Part shown: in pieces, positions 7,553 through 16,094 of the stretch
How the letters are laid out: each line of letters opens with the position of its first letter
How positions within the stretch are numbered: position 1 is the first letter of the stretch
NCBI RefSeq assembly: GCF_017877055.1
Contig: NZ_JAGIPG010000006.1
Coordinates: forward strand, 62,001-126,000
DNA length: 64,000 nt
From: Neorhizobium galegae
GTDB lineage: Bacteria > Pseudomonadota > Alphaproteobacteria > Rhizobiales > Rhizobiaceae
Reading direction: 5' to 3'
Position numbers and translations under genes: made by a program
The notes under the pieces: model-generated
Told to the model about the DNA's origin: nothing
What the model saw: only the letters and a program-made list of their open reading frames with translations
Databases searched by the model: none

Positions 7553-8401
7553 GTTTGGGGCCTGCCTGGACGCCGCGGAAATAGAGCGTTTGCGGCAAAG
7601 GCATCAGGCGCGAGTTTGCTCTGGAACCGAATTGTCAGGAAAGGTGGCTGACAGATAGGCAAGCCCTGCCGTCACTGCGGCCGGAACCTACTAAGACGAA
7701 TAGTTCAGAAGGATGAGGTTCAAGGAAACCCTGGCAAACCACGGTCGTCATGGCGGACCGAGAACGATGAAACGGAGAACTACGTCTACGCTTTAGCCCT
7801 CCAAAATTAAGGCGCGAGCGAATGGCAACAATGGGGTGATAGCGGACGGTCAGCTTCAGGGGTGAAATGCGGAAAGCAGACCAGCTCTCGAAGAGGGGTA
7901 GCCAGAACGAGCGAGATTCATGTCGCCTTGCTCAGTTCGCGGACTGGGAGACGGCTGATGCTATGTCCTGTGGCCGCTTCAGCTGCGCGACGCAGCATGG
8001 CCGGGTCTGACACTCCCTGATGGTCGAGCCGCGGCGTGTAATTGATCGCGATGCAAATGCCGACGATGTTTTGATGCTTCTCGGAGTCCTTTGGCAAATC
8101 CCGTCCCATCCCGGGAGGGATGCTCAGGCAGCGAGGATAATAGCGCTCATCTTCAGGGGGTTGGGCGCCAAAGACGAGCCAGGCAGCCTTGCTGGACCAT
8201 AAAGCTCGTTCTGTGTTGGAGCGCGTGTCGGGAGTGACCGGTCCCATGTACCGCGAGCGCATGGTTGCGGTGCAAGCCCGTAAGGCCTGCTTTCACGCCT
8301 TCGCTTTTAGGCGACCAACGTCAGAAATGGGGTCGTAAGCTCCTGTCGCCACTCTCAGGATATCGGATTGTAGCATAGTATAGCATGTAATCGGCGGCCA
8401 A
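7553..8401. other. Gene-poor stretch between SHOCT gene and tRNA-Ser
   Basis: About 850 bases with no gene that has both a ribosome site and typical codon use. It contains one weak minus-strand open frame (listed separately) and a start-less 52-codon open frame at 7652-7810 with a Cys-x2-Cys pair, which could be a decayed fragment. Stop codons are frequent in all frames elsewhere. It abuts the 3' end of tRNA-Ser, the usual landing side of integrative elements, but I see no copy of the tRNA 3' end within it. Confidence 0.5.
7918..8262 (-). CDS. Hypothetical protein (doubtful)
   Basis: An open frame of 114 codons ending in REL-SKAT, with no recognised domain, no clear ribosome site before its ATG, and codon use less regular than its neighbours. 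It is the only sizeable frame in the gene-poor stretch beside tRNA-Ser, so it may be a real orphan, a gene remnant or chance. Confidence 0.25.
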   Translation of the reverse strand: MRSRYMGPVTPDTRSNTERALWSSKAAWLVFGAQPPEDERYYPRCLSIPPGMGRDLPKDSEKHQNIVGICIAINYTPRLDHQGVSDPAMLRRAAEAATGHSISRLPVRELSKAT

Positions 8402-8491
8402 TGGCGGAGAGGGTGGGATTCGAACCCACGATACGGTTGCCCGTATGCCGCATTTCGAGTGCGGTGCTTTCGACCACTCAGCCACCTCTCC
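8402..8491 (-). tRNA. tRNA-Ser(CGA)
   Basis: Ninety bases on the minus strand that fold as a class II tRNA: acceptor stem GGAGAGG (8491-8485) with CCTCTCC (8406-8412), a D-arm with TGGCTGAGTGGTCGAAAGC, anticodon loop CTCGAAA giving anticodon CGA, the long variable arm typical of tRNA-Ser (ATACGGGCAACCGTAT), a T-arm GGTTCGAATCC, and an encoded CCA end at 8402-8404. It reads UCG serine codons. Confidence 0.97.
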
Positions 8492-8590
8492 GCTAAGACG
8501 TGATGACGCGTTGGTCAGCGCGGGCGTTCTCATAGCGGGCAAACATGGGGCTGGCAAGGGGCGAATATCAAGTCTTTGTATCCTTTCGTC

Positions 8591-8619
8591 TTGACAGTTT
8601 TTTGTCGCTCGCGTATGTC
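8591..8619 (+). promoter_or_regulatory. Sigma-70-type promoter for rplU-rpmA
   Basis: A perfect -35 box TTGACA (8591-8596), a 17-base spacer and a -10-like TATGTC (8614-8619) stand about 190 bases before rplU. It lies between tRNA-Ser and rplU and is the best promoter candidate for the ribosomal protein pair. Confidence 0.55.
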
Positions 8620-8809
8620 CGCTCGCGATCAGGCGTGGAAAAGTATCCATGCCTCTTTGTTTGTGTGGAGGTTGTTGGAACGCCACATGAATTCCACCGG
8701 CAGGCAAGTTCAAAAGATCGTTCTTTCGAAACCCTGCTAGAGCCCGACTGATAAAAAGACCGGCCGCCTTTTCAAGGCAGAGCCGGAAACGAACATGAAA
8801 GGATAAAAA
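8620..8809 (+). promoter_or_regulatory. Long 5' leader of rplU-rpmA
   Basis: If transcription starts just after 8619, the transcript has a leader of about 185 bases without a gene. Just before the rplU ribosome site there is a hairpin with outer arms CCGGC/GCCGG and inner GCC/GGC (about 8761-8788). Ribosomal protein leaders are often autoregulatory; here that is only a possibility. Confidence 0.3.
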
Positions 8810-9121
8810 ATGTTCGCAGTCATCAAGACCGGCGGTAAGCAGTACCGCGTGGCAGCCAACGACGTGCTCACCATCGAAAAGCTGGAAGCCGAAGCTGGTT
8901 CAGTCGTAGAATTCAACGAAATCCTGGTTGTCGGCGTTGGCGCCGATGCCAAGTTCGGCGCTCCCTTCGTTTCGGGTGCGACGGTCAAGGCCGAAGTGGT
9001 CGAGCATAACCGCGGCAAGAAGGTCATCTCCTTCAAGAAGCGTCGCCGTCAGAATTCCAAGCGGATTCGCGGGCATCGCCAGCATCACACGGTCGTCCGC
9101 ATCACGGACATCTTGGCTTAA
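8810..9121 (+). CDS. rplU: 50S ribosomal protein L21
   Basis: 103 residues, full length, starting MFAVIKTGGKQYRV and ending with the basic HRQHHTVVRI segment that contacts 23S rRNA. L21 binds domain II of 23S rRNA together with L20. An AAAGGA ribosome site precedes the ATG. It is followed 32 bases later by rpmA, the usual rplU-rpmA pair, which commonly stands upstream of obgE; here two acetyltransferase genes and a minus-strand endonuclease gene separate them. Confidence 0.98.
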   Translation: MFAVIKTGGKQYRVAANDVLTIEKLEAEAGSVVEFNEILVVGVGADAKFGAPFVSGATVKAEVVEHNRGKKVISFKKRRRQNSKRIRGHRQHHTVVRITDILA

Positions 9122-9153
9122 CAACGGGTTTCGAAGGTTAAAGGAGAACTCCA

Positions 9154-9423
9154 ATGGCACATAAAAAAGCTGGCGGTTCGTCGCGCAACGGTCGCGATTC
9201 GAATTCCAAGCGCCTTGGCGTGAAGAAGTTCGGCGGCGAAGCTGTCATTCCGGGCAACATTATCGTGCGTCAGCGCGGTACGCAGTGGCATCCGGGCGCC
9301 AATGTCGGCATCGGCACGGACCACACCATTTTTGCGCTTACCGAAGGCAATGTGAATTACCGAACCAAGGCCAATGGTCGAGTGTTCGTGTCCGTAATGC
9401 CGAAAGCCGAAGCAGCAGAATAA
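9154..9423 (+). CDS. rpmA: 50S ribosomal protein L27
   Basis: 89 residues beginning MAHKKAGGSSRNGRDS, the classic L27 N-terminus that reaches into the peptidyl transferase centre, and containing GSIL-equivalent GNIIVRQRGTQWHPG. AAAGGAG ribosome site. There is no N-terminal extension of the Firmicutes kind, so no processing by a Prp-type protease is expected. It is followed by a strong intrinsic terminator at 9491-9527. Confidence 0.98.
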   Translation: MAHKKAGGSSRNGRDSNSKRLGVKKFGGEAVIPGNIIVRQRGTQWHPGANVGIGTDHTIFALTEGNVNYRTKANGRVFVSVMPKAEAAE

Positions 9424-9490
9424 AGCCGGCAAGCGTTTTAAGCAGCCGGTGTCACATCGACCCGGCTGAACGCCCAAAGGTTCAGTCAGA

Positions 9491-9527
9491 AAAAAGGGAA
9501 GATGGGACACCACCATCTTCCCTTTTT
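9491..9527 (+). terminator. Intrinsic terminator after rpmA
   Basis: A perfect 15-base inverted repeat: AAAAAGGGAAGATGG at 9491-9505 pairs with 9513-9527, ending in a T run. The A/T ends make it usable on both strands. It lies before the first acetyltransferase gene and should end the rplU-rpmA message. Confidence 0.9.
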
Positions 9528-9551
9528 CTTTCCCCAACAGGAGGACTGAAC

Positions 9552-10187
9552 ATGCAAGGCGAACTATTGAGGGCGAGCCAATCCCGGCCGCCAGAGGAAC
9601 GGTTAAGACCTGACCGGTCGAGAAGCGATTGCCCCGTCTTACTGTCGCAGAGGTTAGTTCTGCGCACGCCCCACGAAGAAGACATCGACGCACTTGCCCA
9701 TCTCGCCAACAATGCGAATATCGCGACCATGGTGTCGCGTATGCCGCATCCCTATACGGCTAAGGACGCAGCCGACTTTGTGCGACGCACGAAGGCCGGC
9801 GAGATTGGCAAATGCGTCTACGCCATCACGCGAGGAGACAACGGCGCCTTTCTCGGTTGCTGCGCGCTCGAACCGCAACAGGACGAAAGAACGCTCGAAC
9901 TAGGCTATTGGCTGGGCGAACCCCATTGGAACAGGGGTTATGCCACGGAAGCCGCCCATGCCCTGATCGACATGGCCTTCCGCACCCGCAACAATATCGA
10001 CCATATCGATGCCCGTTGCCGGGTGACCAATATCGCATCGAGGCGGGTGATCCAGAAATGCGGTTTCCAGTTCCAGGGCACCGGCATGATCGATTGCCTG
10101 GCGCTTGGCGGCATGGTCGCGGTCGAATGGTTCCGGCTCGACCGCAAGACCTGGATGTCATTGAGAAGCTGGGGAGAACTGCGATGA
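9552..10187 (+). CDS. GNAT family N-acetyltransferase (RimJ/RimL-like), copy 1
   Basis: 211 residues. After a short N-terminal tail comes the RimJ-type opening (SQRLVLRTPHEEDIDAL), the acetyl-CoA-binding strand and loop LGYWLGEPHWNRGYATEA and the closing NIASRRVIQKCGF segment. It transfers acetyl from acetyl-CoA to an amine, possibly a protein N-terminus. ATG 9552 is chosen because AGGAGG lies 7 bases upstream; the frame runs open further upstream without a ribosome site. It overlaps the next GNAT gene by four bases (ATGA). The placement of these two genes after rplU-rpmA is common in rhizobia. Confidence 0.88.
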   Translation: MQGELLRASQSRPPEERLRPDRSRSDCPVLLSQRLVLRTPHEEDIDALAHLANNANIATMVSRMPHPYTAKDAADFVRRTKAGEIGKCVYAITRGDNGAFLGCCALEPQQDERTLELGYWLGEPHWNRGYATEAAHALIDMAFRTRNNIDHIDARCRVTNIASRRVIQKCGFQFQGTGMIDCLALGGMVAVEWFRLDRKTWMSLRSWGELR

Positions 10188-10771
10188 ACGCCGCCGTCCT
10201 CCAGAAGACGAGTTCGACCGTAACGATGCCTGGACCCTGCCCGGTCATCAGCACGGAAAGGCTGGTGCTTCGCCCGCACAGGATCACCGATGCGACGGCA
10301 ATTGCCGAATCGCTTAGCGATTTCAAGGTCAGCCGCATGCTGGCACGGGTGCCGCAACCCTATGACCGCCAGGACGCGCTGGACTGGCTCGTTCCGCATG
10401 CATCCGGCATCCTGCCGGACTGGACGCTGGCGATCACCACCGGTGACGACACCCATATCGGCGCCGTCTGCCTGGAGCCGAGACGGGGCCAGTGGCATCT
10501 TGGGTACTGGCTCAACCGGCTCTACTGGGATCGGGGTTATATGACGGAAGCGGTGGCCGGGGCGCTGGAGCGTTTCTTCCGACGCATGCCGGAGGCGCAG
10601 GTGTTTTCCGGCGCCTTCGCGGACAACCTCGCCTCGTTGAACGTTCAGAAGAAGCTCGGCTTCACCATCGTCGATGCGAACCAGCTCTTCAGCACGTCCC
10701 GCAACCGCATGGTGCCGCATATCGAGACTATGCTTTTGCCCGAGGATTTCCGGCGTCCGGCCCGACCGTGA
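10184..10771 (+). CDS. GNAT family N-acetyltransferase (RimJ/RimL-like), copy 2
   Basis: 195 residues with the same architecture as its upstream neighbour: ISTERLVLRPHRITDATAI at the start, LGYWLNRLYWDRGYMTEA for acetyl-CoA binding and NLASLNVQKKLGF near the end. Identity to the first copy is visibly low outside these motifs, so this is an old duplication or recruitment of two related enzymes. Translationally coupled to copy 1 by an ATGA overlap. The substrate is not evident. Confidence 0.87.
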   Translation: MNAAVLQKTSSTVTMPGPCPVISTERLVLRPHRITDATAIAESLSDFKVSRMLARVPQPYDRQDALDWLVPHASGILPDWTLAITTGDDTHIGAVCLEPRRGQWHLGYWLNRLYWDRGYMTEAVAGALERFFRRMPEAQVFSGAFADNLASLNVQKKLGFTIVDANQLFSTSRNRMVPHIETMLLPEDFRRPARP

Positions 10772-10788
10772 CGCTCAGGTAACAAAGG

Positions 10789-10812
10789 TCCGGCGGAGGA
10801 AACTCCGCCGGA
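10789..10812. terminator. Hairpin between convergent genes
   Basis: TCCGGCGGAG and CTCCGCCGGA form a perfect 10-base stem around a GAAA loop, between the second GNAT gene and the convergent endonuclease-family gene. There is no T run, so termination efficiency is uncertain. Confidence 0.5.
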
Positions 10813-10816
10813 TCGC

Positions 10817-11680
10817 TCACTCGACCTCGACCCACAGCGGAAAATGGTCGGAACCAAACGCCTCGTTGTCGATCCAGGCGTTTTTCAGCCGCGGCACCAG
10901 TCCCGCATTCACGAAGCAATGATCGAGATGCATCTTTATCGGCCCGGAACCCGGCGGTTTCGCCCAGGTATAGCTTTCCGGCGTCAGCGATCCGAGGCGC
11001 TCCAGCACGTCGACGGGTTCGTTGGCACGCAGAGTGCGGCCGTAATAGCGGTCCCGCTGGCCGGCCAGGGCTATATATTCGGTCGATTCCGGCTCCATGT
11101 TGAAGTCGCCCATCAGCAGGAAATCCTCCGGCAGCGGCAGATCGGGAAACCCCTCTTCGGCGGCGCCGGTCAGCGAACCGCCTTCGGAGGTGAAATTCAT
11201 CACCCGCTCTTTCAGAAAGCGGATCTGGCCAAGCCGTTCATCGGGAGAAACGTGATCGAGGTGGACGGAATAGACCCGAAGCGGCCCGCCGGGGGCCAGG
11301 ATGATCGCTTCCAGCGCCCCGCGCTGCAGGTTGAGCATCTCAACGGTCCGGCTGCGCGGCAGGAGGAGGTGGCGGGTGGCAAGGATCGGCCAGCGCGACA
11401 GGATCATGTTGCCGAACTGGGAGCGGCGCTCGACGCGGCGGCCATTCTCGACGGAGATGTCGAGCAACAGGTCGCAAGGCGCGCCGTAGACGTGAAAATG
11501 CTCCGGAAAGAGATCCGAGAAACGGGCAACGAGATCGACATGGCCATTCTTAGGAAAACCGCGCGTCACCTCCTGAAGCGCGATCACATCGGCTCCATTG
11601 ATACTGGCGGCAATGCGTTCAGGATCGAACAGACCATCCATGCCGATCCCGTATTGAATGTTATAGCTGACGAACTTCAT
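10817..11680 (-). CDS. Endonuclease/exonuclease/phosphatase family protein
   Basis: 287 residues of the EEP (DNase I-like) fold: YNIQYGIG at the N-terminus, the metal-binding Glu in ALQEVT, the HLDH segment, GDFNMEPES, and the final GSDHFPLWVEVE with catalytic Asp-His. Family members cleave nucleic acids or phosphodiester/phosphomonoester bonds in lipids and metabolites. ATG 11680 is preferred over an upstream TTG at 11704; a GGAGG lies 12 bases before it. No signal peptide is visible. It diverges from obgE. Confidence 0.85.
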   Translation of the reverse strand: MKFVSYNIQYGIGMDGLFDPERIAASINGADVIALQEVTRGFPKNGHVDLVARFSDLFPEHFHVYGAPCDLLLDISVENGRRVERRSQFGNMILSRWPILATRHLLLPRSRTVEMLNLQRGALEAIILAPGGPLRVYSVHLDHVSPDERLGQIRFLKERVMNFTSEGGSLTGAAEEGFPDLPLPEDFLLMGDFNMEPESTEYIALAGQRDRYYGRTLRANEPVDVLERLGSLTPESYTWAKPPGSGPIKMHLDHCFVNAGLVPRLKNAWIDNEAFGSDHFPLWVEVE

Positions 11681-11794
11681 GATATTCTTTGACCTCCGCC
11701 CCAACCGACGATATCGAAACCCCTATCGACGTGCACTGAGCGCCCTACCTAAAGCGACAGGCCTCCCGACTAACACAAGACTGACGGCGACAAG

Positions 11795-12856
11795 ATGAAA
11801 TTTCTCGACGAGGCAAAAGTCTATATCCGCTCCGGCGACGGCGGCGCGGGCGCCGTCTCGTTCCGGCGGGAAAAGTTCGTCGAATTCGGCGGACCTGATG
11901 GCGGTGACGGCGGGCGCGGCGGTGATGTCTGGGTCGAGGCGGTCAACGGCCTCAACACGCTCATCGATTTCCGCTTCCAGCAGCATTTCAAGGGCCAGAC
12001 CGGCACCCACGGCATGGGTCGCAACCGCACCGGCGCCAATGGCGGCGACGTGACGCTGAAAGTGCCCGTCGGCACCCAGATCTTCGAGGAAGACAACGAG
12101 ACCCTGATCATCGACCTCACCAAGGAAGGCCAGAAGTTCCGGCTCGCCAAGGGCGGCAATGGCGGTTTTGGCAACACCCATTTCAAGAGCGCGACCAACC
12201 AGGCGCCGAACTGGGCCAATCCCGGTCTCGAGGGCGAGGAAAAGACCATCTGGCTGCGGCTGAAGCTGATCGCCGATGCCGGCCTGGTCGGAATGCCGAA
12301 TGCCGGCAAGTCGACCTTCCTGGCGAGCGTCACCCGCGCGCGTCCCAAGATCGCCAATTATCCGTTCACGACCCTGCATCCCAATCTCGGCGTCGCCACC
12401 ATCGACGGCCGCGAATTCGTGCTCGCCGATATTCCGGGCCTGATCGAAGGCGCCCATGAGGGCGTCGGCATCGGCGACCGGTTCCTGGGCCATGTCGAGC
12501 GAACCCGCGTGCTCCTGCATCTGGTGTCCGCCGTCGAGGAAAAGGTCGGCAAGTCCTACAAGACGGTGAAGCACGAGCTCGAAGCCTATGGCGGCGGCCT
12601 GATCGACAAGCCGGTCATCGTGGCGCTGTCGCAGATCGACGTGCTCGACGACAAGGAACTGAAGAAAAAGGCCAAGGAACTCGAAAAGGCCTGTGGCCAG
12701 ACGCCGTTCCTGATTTCCGCCGTCACCGGCAAGGGCATGACCGAGGTGCTGCGCGCGCTGCGTGACGTGATCGTCGAGGCAAGCGGCGTCAACGACACCG
12801 CATTGCCCGATCGCTCGACCCCCATCCAGGATTTCGATGAGGACGAGGACGCATGA
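11795..12856 (+). CDS. obgE: GTPase ObgE/CgtA
   Basis: 353 residues. The glycine-rich Obg domain fills residues 1-158 (SGDGGAGAVSFRREKF, FGGPDGGDGGRGGDV), followed by the G domain with the P-loop GMPNAGKST at 166-174, the G3 motif DIPG and the base-recognition LSQID near 270 in place of NKxD. ObgE binds the large ribosomal subunit late in assembly and links growth to nucleotide levels. A short acidic tail (FDEDEDA) replaces a large OCT domain. It overlaps proB by four bases, so obgE-proB-proA are likely co-expressed. Confidence 0.97.
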   Translation: MKFLDEAKVYIRSGDGGAGAVSFRREKFVEFGGPDGGDGGRGGDVWVEAVNGLNTLIDFRFQQHFKGQTGTHGMGRNRTGANGGDVTLKVPVGTQIFEEDNETLIIDLTKEGQKFRLAKGGNGGFGNTHFKSATNQAPNWANPGLEGEEKTIWLRLKLIADAGLVGMPNAGKSTFLASVTRARPKIANYPFTTLHPNLGVATIDGREFVLADIPGLIEGAHEGVGIGDRFLGHVERTRVLLHLVSAVEEKVGKSYKTVKHELEAYGGGLIDKPVIVALSQIDVLDDKELKKKAKELEKACGQTPFLISAVTGKGMTEVLRALRDVIVEASGVNDTALPDRSTPIQDFDEDEDA

Positions 12857-14031
12857 CGGCTGTCCGTAAACCGCTCGCCAGCCATCGCCGCATCGTCATC
12901 AAGATCGGCTCGGCGCTCCTCGTCGATCGCAAGACGGGCCTGAAGTCGCAATGGCTCGATGCCATCTGCGCCGATATCGCTGCCTTGAAGGCGACGGGTA
13001 TCGACGTTCTGGTCGTGTCTTCCGGGGCGATCGCCATGGGTCGCACCGTGCTCGACCTGCCCTCTGGCGCGTTGAAGCTCGAAGAGAGCCAGGCGGCTGC
13101 GGCCGTCGGGCAGATCGCACTGGCCCGTGCCTGGTCGGAAAGTCTTTCGCGCGATGGCATCGTGGCTGGCCAGATCCTGTTGACGCTGGGCGACACCGAA
13201 GAGCGCCGCCGTTACCTCAACGCCCGCGCCACCATCAACCAGCTTCTGAAGATAGGCGCCGTGCCGATCATCAACGAGAACGATACCGTCGCCACGACCG
13301 AAATCCGTTACGGCGACAACGACCGCCTTGCCGCCCGCGTCGCCACCATGACAAGTGCCGATCTGCTGGTTCTGCTCTCCGATATCGATGGGCTCTACAC
13401 AGCCCCGCCGCATCTCGACCCCGACGCGAAATTCCTGGAAATCGTCCCCGCGATCACACCGGAGATCGAGGCCATGGCCGGCGGCGCGGCGTCCGAACTG
13501 TCGCGCGGCGGCATGCGCACCAAGATCGACGCCGGCAAGATCGCCACCGGCGCCGGCTGCGCCATGATCATCGCATCCGGCAAGACGGATCATCCTTTGC
13601 GCGCCATCGAGCAGGGCACTCGCTCCTCGTGGTTCGCGCCCTCGGGAACGCCGGTCACGGCGCGAAAAACCTGGATTGCAGGGCAGCTTCAGCCGGCCGG
13701 CGAACTTTTCGTCGACGAAGGGGCAGAAACCGCGCTCGGCACCGGCAAAAGCCTTCTGCCTGCCGGCGTGCGCCGCATCGACGGCCATTTCCATCGTGGC
13801 GACACAGTCGCGATCATCGGCGCCGATGGTCGCGAGATCGCCCGTGGCCTTGTGAGCTACGATGCCGAAGAAGCCCGCCAGATCACCGGACGCAAGTCCG
13901 GCGAAATCGAGGCGATCCTCGGTTATGCCGGCCGCGCCGCCATGGTCCATCGCGACGACCTTGTGATGACCGGACCGGCGAAGCGGAAAGTCAAAAAAGA
14001 AGATCGCAAGGAGGATGCCGCCCATGCTTGA
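12853..14031 (+). CDS. proB: Glutamate 5-kinase
   Basis: 392 residues: amino-acid kinase domain (IVIKIGSALLVD, VSSGAIAMG, INENDTVAT, YGDNDRLAARVA, LLSDIDGLYT) followed by a C-terminal PUA domain from about residue 285. It phosphorylates glutamate with ATP, the first step of proline synthesis, normally feedback-inhibited by proline. ATG overlaps the obgE stop by four bases. The C-terminus ends in a lysine-rich tail that overlaps the start of proA. Confidence 0.97.
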   Translation: MTAVRKPLASHRRIVIKIGSALLVDRKTGLKSQWLDAICADIAALKATGIDVLVVSSGAIAMGRTVLDLPSGALKLEESQAAAAVGQIALARAWSESLSRDGIVAGQILLTLGDTEERRRYLNARATINQLLKIGAVPIINENDTVATTEIRYGDNDRLAARVATMTSADLLVLLSDIDGLYTAPPHLDPDAKFLEIVPAITPEIEAMAGGAASELSRGGMRTKIDAGKIATGAGCAMIIASGKTDHPLRAIEQGTRSSWFAPSGTPVTARKTWIAGQLQPAGELFVDEGAETALGTGKSLLPAGVRRIDGHFHRGDTVAIIGADGREIARGLVSYDAEEARQITGRKSGEIEAILGYAGRAAMVHRDDLVMTGPAKRKVKKEDRKEDAAHA

Positions 14032-15307
14032 TATGGTTGCGAAAACGGGCGACGTCGCCGCCGTGATGGATCAGATCGGCCGGAACGCCAAGTCGGCGGC
14101 CCGCCAGCTTGCTACGGCTTCGACCGAAGCGAAGAAGAAGGCGCTGAGCGCCATGGCGGATGCGATCCTTGCCGCCAAGGACAGGATTCTTGCCGCCAAT
14201 GCCGCGGATCTCAAGAATGTCGAAGGCAAGGACCTCCTGCCGTCGTTCGTCGACCGGCTGACACTCACCGAAAAGTCGATCGCCGGCATGGCGCAGGCGC
14301 TGCGCGAGATCGCCGAGTTCAAGGATCCGGTCGGCGAAGTCATTGCCGCCTGGGACCGCCCGAACGGCCTCCATATCGAACGCGTCCGGACGCCACTCGG
14401 CGTCATCGGCGTGATCTATGAAAGCCGCCCGAACGTCACCGCCGATGCCGGCGCGCTCTGCCTCAAGGCCGGCAATGCCGTGATCCTGCGCGGCGGCTCC
14501 GATTCGGCCCTGTCGTCGCAGGCGATCCACGATTGCCTCGTGGCCGGCCTGAAGGCTGCCGGACTTCCCGAACATGCGATCCAGATCGTGCCGACCACTG
14601 ACCGCGCCGCCGTGGGCGCAATGTTGTCGGGCCTTAACGGCGCGATCGACGTCATCGTGCCGCGCGGCGGCAAGAGCCTGGTCGCCCGTGTCCAGAACGA
14701 GGCGCGTGTGCCGGTCTTCGCCCATCTCGAAGGCCTATGCCATATCTATGTGGATGCCTCGGCGGACCTGGAGATGGCGAAAAAGATCATCGTCAACGCA
14801 AAAATGCGCCGTACCGGCGTCTGCGGCGCGGCCGAGACCCTTTTGATCGACAGTGCCGGGATCGGCACGCATCTAATGCCCATCCTCGAAGCACTGACGG
14901 AAGCCGGCTGCGAAATCCGCGCCTCGGCGGCCGTCCTCAAGGTGTTTCCGGGCTTCAAGCCTGCGACGGAAGAGGACTGGCGCACCGAATATCTCGACGC
15001 GGTTATTTCGGTTGCGATCGTCGATGGCATTTCCGGCGCCATCCGCCACATCAATACCTATTCTTCCAACCACACGGAGGCAGTGATCGCCGAGGATCCT
15101 GAAGTCGTGTCGCGTTTCTTCAACGAGCTCGATTCGGCGATCCTGCTGCACAATGCCTCTACCCAGTTCGCCGATGGCGGCGAGTTCGGCATGGGCGGCG
15201 AGATCGGCATCTCGACCGGCAAGATGCATGCCCGCGGCCCCGTCGGCGTCGAGCAGCTGACCTCGTTCAAATACCGGGTGCACGGCACCGGCCAGATCCG
15301 GCCCTGA
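14024..15307 (+). CDS. proA: Gamma-glutamyl phosphate reductase
   Basis: 427 residues of the aldehyde dehydrogenase superfamily, with the catalytic Cys267 in GVCGAAE, IYESRPNVT and PRGGKSLV. It reduces glutamyl-5-phosphate to glutamate-5-semialdehyde with NADPH, following ProB. Start 14024 is chosen because AAGGAGG stands 9 bases upstream; the in-frame ATG at 14015 directly abuts that site. It overlaps the end of proB by eight bases. Confidence 0.97.
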   Translation: MLDMVAKTGDVAAVMDQIGRNAKSAARQLATASTEAKKKALSAMADAILAAKDRILAANAADLKNVEGKDLLPSFVDRLTLTEKSIAGMAQALREIAEFKDPVGEVIAAWDRPNGLHIERVRTPLGVIGVIYESRPNVTADAGALCLKAGNAVILRGGSDSALSSQAIHDCLVAGLKAAGLPEHAIQIVPTTDRAAVGAMLSGLNGAIDVIVPRGGKSLVARVQNEARVPVFAHLEGLCHIYVDASADLEMAKKIIVNAKMRRTGVCGAAETLLIDSAGIGTHLMPILEALTEAGCEIRASAAVLKVFPGFKPATEEDWRTEYLDAVISVAIVDGISGAIRHINTYSSNHTEAVIAEDPEVVSRFFNELDSAILLHNASTQFADGGEFGMGGEIGISTGKMHARGPVGVEQLTSFKYRVHGTGQIRP

Positions 15308-15313
15308 TCGCGC

Positions 15314-15946
15314 GTGACGGAAGAGACGATCGACCGCCGATATCTGGTCATGCCGCATGCCGAACGGGGCATGGCCGTCGGCCTGTTCGGCGGTTCGTTC
15401 AATCCGCCTCATGAGGGCCATCTCCTGGTCGCCGAGATCGCGCTCCGGCGCCTTGGCCTCGACCAGCTCTGGTGGATGGTGACACCCGGCAACCCGCTGA
15501 AAAGTCGTTCCGAACTTGCTTCGCTCGACGACCGGCTGACGATGAGCGAGAAGCTGATCGACGATCCGCGCATCAAGATCACCGCTTTCGAAAAGACGCT
15601 CGGCGGATCCTATACAGCCGACACGCTGGCCTTCGTGAAGGCCAGGAACCCGCTTGTGCATTTTGTCTGGGTCATGGGCGCCGACAGCCTGAAGACCTTC
15701 CACCACTGGCAGAAATGGCAGACGATCGCCTCGACCTTCCCGATCGCCGTCATCGACCGGCCGGGAGCGACACTCTCGTTCCTGTCGTCGAAAATGGCCC
15801 GCACCTTCGATTACGCCCGTGTGGACGAAGATGACGCGGGCACGCTCTGGAAACGGCGCGCGCCGGCCTGGACCTTCATCCATGGCCCGCGTTCGGCCTT
15901 GAGTTCCACCGCGATCCGCGCCGCAAACGGACAGAAATCCGATTAG
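15314..15946 (+). CDS. nadD: Nicotinate-nucleotide adenylyltransferase
   Basis: 210 residues with the nucleotidyltransferase motif GLFGGSFNPPHEGH, the VMGADSL segment and the closing SSTAIR motif that binds the phosphates. It adenylates nicotinate mononucleotide to deamido-NAD. It starts at GTG 15314, six bases after the proA stop; ATG 15350 would give 198 residues and is also plausible. The order proA-nadD-rsfS-rlmH is common in alphaproteobacteria. Confidence 0.94.
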   Translation: MTEETIDRRYLVMPHAERGMAVGLFGGSFNPPHEGHLLVAEIALRRLGLDQLWWMVTPGNPLKSRSELASLDDRLTMSEKLIDDPRIKITAFEKTLGGSYTADTLAFVKARNPLVHFVWVMGADSLKTFHHWQKWQTIASTFPIAVIDRPGATLSFLSSKMARTFDYARVDEDDAGTLWKRRAPAWTFIHGPRSALSSTAIRAANGQKSD

Positions 15947-16094
15947 CGCCGGCCACCAATGCGACGAAAAGGGTCTACATCTTTCTATCACCTTTCAGGA
16001 CGCTCTCTTGAAAGATTAAGAATTCGATGCCACCTTAAATATAGCGGCCGAGCGTGAATCGGATTCGCTTCAAGTGCCTGTTGCTGTTACCTGG

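Noticed and set aside
7652..7810. A 52-codon open frame with PCRHCGR (zinc-knuckle-like)
   Set aside because: No start codon or ribosome site and too short to assign; noted only as a possible gene remnant.
12586..14025. A 479-codon antisense frame across obgE and proB
   Set aside because: Both sense genes are unambiguous; the antisense product has no family features.
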